From Planctomycetota bacterium (GTDB taxonomy: Bacteria; Planctomycetota; Phycisphaerae; Sedimentisphaerales; Anaerobacaceae), in assembly GCA_022567055.1 (NCBI GenBank), contig JADFHU010000110.1, positions 1 to 11,194 on the forward strand: a stretch of DNA of 11,194 nt, read 5' to 3'. Position numbers and translations under genes: made by a program. Shown here one piece after another: positions 7,344-11,194 of the stretch (position 1 is the stretch's first letter; each line of letters begins with the position of its first letter). Under the pieces are notes generated by a model that did no database searches, had not been told where the DNA came from, and worked only from the letters and a program-made list of their open reading frames with translations.

Positions 7344-8939
7344 ATGAAACGCACGGAGATGATCGCCCGCTTGGGGGAAGAAAAGATAGATGTGCTGGTC
7401 ATTGGTGCAGGAATAAATGGTGCAGTTGCTGCAGCGGCCTTATCGGATCAGGGCTTAAAGGTCGCGATTGTTGACCGCGGGGATTTTTCATCTGGCAGTA
7501 GTTCATCGTCATCGAATTTAATTTGGGGGGGTATTAAATACTTAGAGAATCATGAATATTCACTTGTTTGGCGATTGTGCGGGTCAAGGAATCTGTTGAT
7601 TAAGTCTTATCCGACCCGCATTCGGCCAATCAGTTTTCATTTATCCTGCCCTAAGGGATTTCGTAAATCGAGCACCTTATTCTATTTAGGTGCCTGGGTT
7701 TACTGGTTTTTTGGTCGCTGTATGAGTGAACCACCAAAGTATCGAAGCTGGCGGGCGATTGCAGCAGACCATGCGTTTATTAATACAGAGAATATAGCAG
7801 GAGCAGTGGAGTACTGGGATGCATATATGCCAGACAATGATGCACGTTTCAGCTTTCAATTTGTCAAAAGAGCAGTCTCAATGGGTGCCATAGCAGTCAA
7901 TTATATGGCTGTTGATTCTTTGAACTGGAAAGATGGCAAGTGGGAGATCGACTTAAGATCCGATGAAAGTGATATGCCTGTTCGTGTCTCCAGCAAGGCT
8001 GTCATTAATGCTTCTGGTCCACATGTTGAGTTGCTGAATAAGAAGAATGGTTTAAGCTCACCCAAGCATATTTTGTTTTCGAAAGGCGTACATTTAATCG
8101 TCAGGCGGATTACTGAATCGCATGCTGTTTTCACTTTCTTTGCTGATGATGGACGACTATTTTTTCTTCTGCCCATGGGCGATAAGAGTTGCATAGGCAC
8201 GACAGATACCAGGGTGAGTGAGTTACCAGTCAGCGTTAATGATGAGGATCGCAAATTTATCTTAACAAATATTAATCGATTATTGAGACTCGAAGAGCCA
8301 TTGACTGTTAAGGACATCATATCAGAGCGTGTCGGTGTGCGTGCACTGCTTGTCGATGAGGATCAATTAGATGATAAAAGTGATTGGATGAGTCTTTCGA
8401 GAAAACATTATATTGATGTCAAAGAAGAGGAATCTTATATATCTGTATTTGCCGGTAAATTTACAGATTGCATCAATGTTGGTGAAGGATTAATAGCAGC
8501 TATGGGCAAGCTTGGCTTTGAAATGAGCAAAAAAGAAAAATGGTATGGTGAGGATAGCTTAGAAGATAAAGTATCTTTTCTGGAGTCAGCAAGAAGCCTG
8601 GGCATGACATTGTCAGGAGAAGAGTGGGCGCTTCGTCTTTGGCGGCTATATGGTAAGGATGCCAATATTATCCTGGGTAGAATAAAGGAGGACCCAGAGA
8701 AAAAGAAGAATATTATTCCTCAGATCGATTTTATGCTTGCTGAAGCGGAGTATGCCTGTGAGAAGGAAATGATTGTTGAGCTGGAAGACTTGTTACACCG
8801 TCGCCAGATGATATCACTAACACATGCCAAAGAGAAACTGGTTGAAATGCGTGGAGTTAAACGATTGTCAAAGGTTTTATTTGGTGAGGAATGGGAGGCA
8901 AAATATGAGAGATGGAAGAAAAATTCTGCCAGCCCATAA
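7344..8939 (+). CDS. glpD: FAD-dependent glycerol-3-phosphate dehydrogenase-like protein
   Basis: The product is 531 aa from the ATG at 7344, close to the usual 500-545 aa of GlpD/GlpA. The family oxidises sn-glycerol-3-phosphate to dihydroxyacetone phosphate at the inner membrane and passes electrons to quinone. Residues 16-44 form the FAD Rossmann motif (VIGAGING, ending in Asp44). The serine-rich SSSSSSNLIWGGIKYLE segment (52-68) aligns with SSASSKLIHGGLRYLE of GlpD. VGVRALL (Arg333) and AGKFT (Lys372) align with the conserved phosphate/substrate-site segments SGVRPL and GGKLT. Lys65 replaces the usual arginine, and Asn58 and Trp61 differ, so the substrate could be a different phosphorylated polyol. 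In sampled lines the gene is about 43-45 percent GC against about 60 percent in its neighbours, which suggests acquisition. The start at 7344 is preferred over TTG or ATG codons upstream because homology begins there. No glpK or glpF is in the window, and no clear terminator follows. Confidence 0.8.
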   Translation: MKRTEMIARLGEEKIDVLVIGAGINGAVAAAALSDQGLKVAIVDRGDFSSGSSSSSSNLIWGGIKYLENHEYSLVWRLCGSRNLLIKSYPTRIRPISFHLSCPKGFRKSSTLFYLGAWVYWFFGRCMSEPPKYRSWRAIAADHAFINTENIAGAVEYWDAYMPDNDARFSFQFVKRAVSMGAIAVNYMAVDSLNWKDGKWEIDLRSDESDMPVRVSSKAVINASGPHVELLNKKNGLSSPKHILFSKGVHLIVRRITESHAVFTFFADDGRLFFLLPMGDKSCIGTTDTRVSELPVSVNDEDRKFILTNINRLLRLEEPLTVKDIISERVGVRALLVDEDQLDDKSDWMSLSRKHYIDVKEEESYISVFAGKFTDCINVGEGLIAAMGKLGFEMSKKEKWYGEDSLEDKVSFLESARSLGMTLSGEEWALRLWRLYGKDANIILGRIKEDPEKKKNIIPQIDFMLAEAEYACEKEMIVELEDLLHRRQMISLTHAKEKLVEMRGVKRLSKVLFGEEWEAKYERWKKNSASP

Positions 8940-8989
8940 AAGTAAGGGCCTTGACGGTAATCGGGGATGATTCCCTTATCGATCCAGAT

Positions 8990-9007
8990 TCTTGCCGTTC
9001 CCTAAGT
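8990..9007 (-). repeat. Short dispersed repeat, copy B2
   Basis: TCTTGCCGTTCCCTAAGT (plus strand) matches copy B1 at 6991-7008 in 17 of 18 bases. It lies in the 105-nt gap between the convergent glpD-like and Nramp-like genes. Read on the minus strand it encodes LRERQE, compared with LRERQD in the transposase relic, so it may be a second, even shorter fragment of the same element. The surrounding gap holds nothing else recognisable. Confidence 0.5.
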
Positions 9008-9044
9008 AAGCACTTCTCCAGGCCGGACTGGGAAGTACCGACCA

Positions 9045-10598
9045 TCAAGCATCTTGCTTGTCCGAGCTTGCAGTCCATTTACCGATAAGATACGCTCCGA
9101 CCGCCGCAAGCGAAAGCATAGCACCAAGGCTGCCTATCGCGTACCAACGGCTCTTATGGTCCCAGTAACCCTTGAGCCCCAGGCCGAGAAAAACAAAGCC
9201 GGATACCAGATTCAATAACCATAGCCACCGGGGCAGGCGCAGCGCTTTGGGAAGAAATCGCCGATCCATCCACAGGTTCATCAGGCAAAACAATCCACAA
9301 GCCAATACGCCGGTGAATAGATTGGCCGGAGTCAGGATCGCCAGCAGCAGACGCGGCTTACCCATGGTACCGGTAGATTGATAGGCAAATAACCATAACA
9401 GAATTCCGTATGCACCGACGACGCACCAGATGACCGTTATGCGCCTAATGCGCCGGGCATTGCACGCGGCAAACTCACGACTCACTGCGTGCGTCATTTC
9501 GCCGGCGATGCTGCAGGCGACTTCCAGAGTGCCATAGAGCGTTCCAACCATAGTGAGGAACGCTCCTGCCACATAGAGTGGCAGCAACCAGGGATGTATG
9601 CCCGTGACGAAAGCCGACTGGAGATTGAGCAGATTCTTCTCGTCGGGGATTTTGTGATTGGGGCCGAGAATCAGCGTTCCAGAGGCTACGAAGACGGCGC
9701 TGAACGCGACGACCACGAGAAAGCTAATCGAGCAATCCACCAGCGGAGCGCGGAGCCAGCGGCGCACCGGATGTGCCGGATCAGCGGCAATCTCGGCGAG
9801 CCGCTCGGCGGAGACCGGGCCGGCGTCAGCCTGTCCCCACCTTTTGTCGCGCATAAAAGAGGTGTATGCCAAATAGTCGAAACCGGCGCCGCCGATAACG
9901 CCAACATAACGTGTCGTCTCGACCCATACCGGCTCGGCGGCGATATCCGGATACGCAGCGTTAAGCCATTGCGGGTACACATACGGCTGCGGAATAACAG
10001 CCCCCTTCAATAGCTCCAACCAATCCGGATGATAGAGAACAAGCGTGATACTGGCACAGAAGAGCATTGCGGCCACGATGACCAATTGGAAACGCTCCAG
10101 CGTCGAGTAACCGCGCAAGGCAGTAATCGCCACCACCACAGCCAGGATCGCGGCGCCCCAGAGATAATCAATGCCGCCTCCGAACATTTCACTCGTCCCG
10201 GTCATCCAGGCGGTCAGGTTACCTAACACGCCGCTGTGGAAACTGATCCAGATCGGCAAACAAACAGCCGCGATCAGGAATAATGCCAGCGTCAACCAAC
10301 CCCGGGGCCCCGGCAGATCGAGCATCCGCTGATAGGGGTGGACACCGGTCAAGACCATGTGACGCGATAACGCGACTACCAAACCCCATTTCAGCAGCGA
10401 GATAACGACGAATAAAAAAAGGATGCGGTACCCAAAGAGTGCGCCGCCCCGGCTCGAAAAAATCAACTCGCCGGTTCCGATCGTCAGCGACGCCATAATG
10501 GCTCCGGGACCGAAGACCTTCAGCCAGTCCCATGGGCGGCGAGGTAATTCGTCTGAGCGGCTCTCGCCGGAGACGGCAGTAGCGGTTGTGTCGTCCAT
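9045..10598 (-). CDS. Divergent Nramp-superfamily membrane transporter
   Basis: This 517-aa protein is strongly hydrophobic, with about 11-12 predicted membrane helices, a hydrophilic N-terminus of about 25 residues and a polar C-terminal tail. The first helix, starting FGPGAIMASL, matches the opening GPG of Nramp TM1 and continues with FGYRILF, as in the family's GAQFGY. Nramp proteins are proton-coupled manganese/iron importers that bind metal through DPGN in TM1 and MPH in TM6. Here the equivalents are GTGE (41-44) and GFDY (239-242), so the canonical metal ligands are missing. Such divergent homologues are often auto-annotated as 'Nramp family divalent metal transporter', but the substrate is unknown. 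The ATG at 10598 has only a weak GGGA upstream. It runs convergent to the glpD-like gene and is separated from the upstream LamG gene by a terminator, so it is probably monocistronic. Confidence 0.8.
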   Translation of the reverse strand: MDDTTATAVSGESRSDELPRRPWDWLKVFGPGAIMASLTIGTGELIFSSRGGALFGYRILFLFVVISLLKWGLVVALSRHMVLTGVHPYQRMLDLPGPRGWLTLALFLIAAVCLPIWISFHSGVLGNLTAWMTGTSEMFGGGIDYLWGAAILAVVVAITALRGYSTLERFQLVIVAAMLFCASITLVLYHPDWLELLKGAVIPQPYVYPQWLNAAYPDIAAEPVWVETTRYVGVIGGAGFDYLAYTSFMRDKRWGQADAGPVSAERLAEIAADPAHPVRRWLRAPLVDCSISFLVVVAFSAVFVASGTLILGPNHKIPDEKNLLNLQSAFVTGIHPWLLPLYVAGAFLTMVGTLYGTLEVACSIAGEMTHAVSREFAACNARRIRRITVIWCVVGAYGILLWLFAYQSTGTMGKPRLLLAILTPANLFTGVLACGLFCLMNLWMDRRFLPKALRLPRWLWLLNLVSGFVFLGLGLKGYWDHKSRWYAIGSLGAMLSLAAVGAYLIGKWTASSDKQDA

Positions 10599-10674
10599 AG
10601 TCGGTCCCAGGTGTGCTATTCCAGAGAAAAGCGAGTTCGTCTGCCGGATGTCACGTCATGCGAGACAAGTATGA

Positions 10675-10691
10675 TTGGAACCCCATTCCAA
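10675..10691. promoter_or_regulatory. Inverted repeat upstream of the Nramp-like gene
   Basis: TTGGAA (10675-10680) and TTCCAA (10686-10691) form a perfect 6+6 inverted repeat around a 5-nt spacer, 77 nt upstream of the start codon. This is the size and spacing of a dimeric repressor site and would fall in the promoter region of the minus-strand gene. No convincing -35/-10 hexamers could be picked out beside it, so this is only a candidate operator. Confidence 0.25.
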
Positions 10692-10715
10692 CCAAAGGAG
10701 GCATTTCAAGTCAGT

Positions 10716-10750
10716 AAAAAAAGGGCCTGTGCCATTCGAGACACAGGCCC
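10716..10750 (-). terminator. Rho-independent terminator of the LamG gene
   Basis: GGGCCTGTG (10723-10731) and CACAGGCCC (10742-10750) form a perfect 9-bp GC-rich stem with a 10-nt loop. On the minus strand the stem is followed directly by seven T residues (A-tract at 10716-10722 on the plus strand). It lies 35 nt after the stop codon of the LamG gene, so it terminates that gene and insulates the Nramp-like gene from it. Confidence 0.9.
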
Positions 10751-10785
10751 CAATTGTCTATTATCCTGAAGCTCCGATCCCTTAC

Positions 10786-11194
10786 TCAGAACCCCCTGTG
10801 CATCGGTGCCGTCCGTCCGGCCAGCCAGGCGATTTCACCGTCCGTCAACGTGACGCTGTAGATCACGGCATCATCCACGCTGCCGGGGAAGGAACTGGTC
10901 TGGGTGACGCGGCTGCCGATGTGGACGCGATCCGACGAGGCCGACAGGTCTCGCACATTCGATTTGCCGACATCGGAGTCCATGGGGACGCCGTCGCCGT
11001 AATATCCGATAGTCGTGCCGTCATAGGTCATGGCATAATGGTGCCACTCCAATGCTACTTCGTCGGAGAAGATCGTCTCCTCCCAGCCCCAGACGTGGGC
11101 GCCGACGCCGCCGGGTCCGCCCAGGCTGCCGATGTTGAAGTGGCTGTCGTTGCCGCCCCCACCGGCCGCCGTGCCGGTGAACCCGAAGATGAGG
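10786..11194 (-). CDS. LamG/concanavalin-A-like domain protein, C-terminal part
   Basis: Only the last 135 or so codons are in the window; the gene continues beyond 11194, so no start can be given. The visible part matches the end of a LamG_3-type jelly-roll domain: EWHHYAMTYDGTTIGYYGDG is the typical 'WhHvAatyDGt...yvDG' strand pair, VHIGSR is the 'l.IGsr' strand, and FPGSVDDAVIYSVTLTDGEI is the 'f.GsiDDvrIYnraLsd.EI' ending. Such domains bind carbohydrates or proteins and occur in very large exported proteins of planctomycetes. The chain stops about 15 residues after the domain, with no PEP-CTERM or dockerin anchor, so any targeting signal must be upstream. The upstream glycine-rich loop (GGGGND) fits a surface loop of the same fold. 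It ends at a strong terminator. Confidence 0.85.
   Translation of the reverse strand, partial: LIFGFTGTAAGGGGNDSHFNIGSLGGPGGVGAHVWGWEETIFSDEVALEWHHYAMTYDGTTIGYYGDGVPMDSDVGKSNVRDLSASSDRVHIGSRVTQTSSFPGSVDDAVIYSVTLTDGEIAWLAGRTAPMHRGF

Noticed and set aside
9046..9060. Hairpin CAAGCA-TCT-TGCTTG at the stop of the Nramp-like gene
   Set aside because: The stem is short (6 bp, low GC) and is not followed by a T-tract on the minus strand, so it is not supported as a terminator.
8857..9078. 73-codon minus-strand frame spanning the ends of the glpD-like and Nramp-like genes
   Set aside because: It overlaps both real genes and has no domain; its only notable content is repeat B2, so it is treated as relic sequence and not a gene.
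10694..10701. Strong Shine-Dalgarno sequence AAAGGAGG on the plus strand
   Set aside because: No start codon follows at a usable distance and the stretch runs straight into the A-tract of the terminator.
1..11194. CRISPR array, tRNA or rRNA gene
   Set aside because: No regularly spaced direct repeats, cloverleaf-like segments or ribosomal RNA-like sequence were seen on either strand.

Overview
The window looks like chromosomal DNA of a Planctomycetota-type bacterium, or a related lineage such as Verrucomicrobiota. The main evidence is the 1546-residue secreted protein at 2325-6965. It carries the 'Pirellula/Verrucomicrobium-type' membrane-bound dehydrogenase propeller, HEAT repeats and a CxxCH heme domain (families of the TIGR02604/TIGR02603 kind). 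A secreted EF-hand protein, a LamG-type protein and a divergent Nramp-like transporter fit the same background. Most of the window is GC-rich by eye; the gene at 7344-8939 is clearly more AT-rich.

Layout. Positions 1-202 are non-coding and hold a 20-nt repeat (copy A1) and a perfect 14-bp palindrome. A secreted protein follows at 203-2149 (+): four EF-hand loops, an iodothyronine-deiodinase-like thioredoxin fold with a CxxC site, and a DsbD-N-like tail. An intergenic gap with a good sigma70-like promoter leads to the giant secreted cytochrome/propeller protein at 2325-6965 (+). Positions 6966-7343 (378 nt) hold a decayed transposase/integrase fragment on the minus strand, a nested hairpin and repeat copy A2. 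An FAD-dependent glycerol-3-phosphate dehydrogenase-like gene lies at 7344-8939 (+). Convergent to it is a 517-residue Nramp-superfamily protein at 9045-10598 (-). A clear rho-independent terminator at 10716-10750 serves the last gene, the C-terminal end of a LamG-domain protein running off the window (10786-11194, -).

How the parts relate. The first two genes both encode exported proteins rich in calcium-binding loops and equipped for redox chemistry (thiols in one, heme in the other). They have separate promoters and no proven link. The glpD-like gene appears to be an acquired cassette: its base composition differs, a transposase relic lies upstream, and two short repeat types (A and B) occur in the order A-B-A-B across the window, with glpD between the second A and second B. 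I see no CRISPR array, tRNA, rRNA or phage module. The most unusual items are the CxxC deiodinase-like EF-hand protein, the Nramp homologue lacking both canonical metal-site motifs, and the paired A/B repeats.
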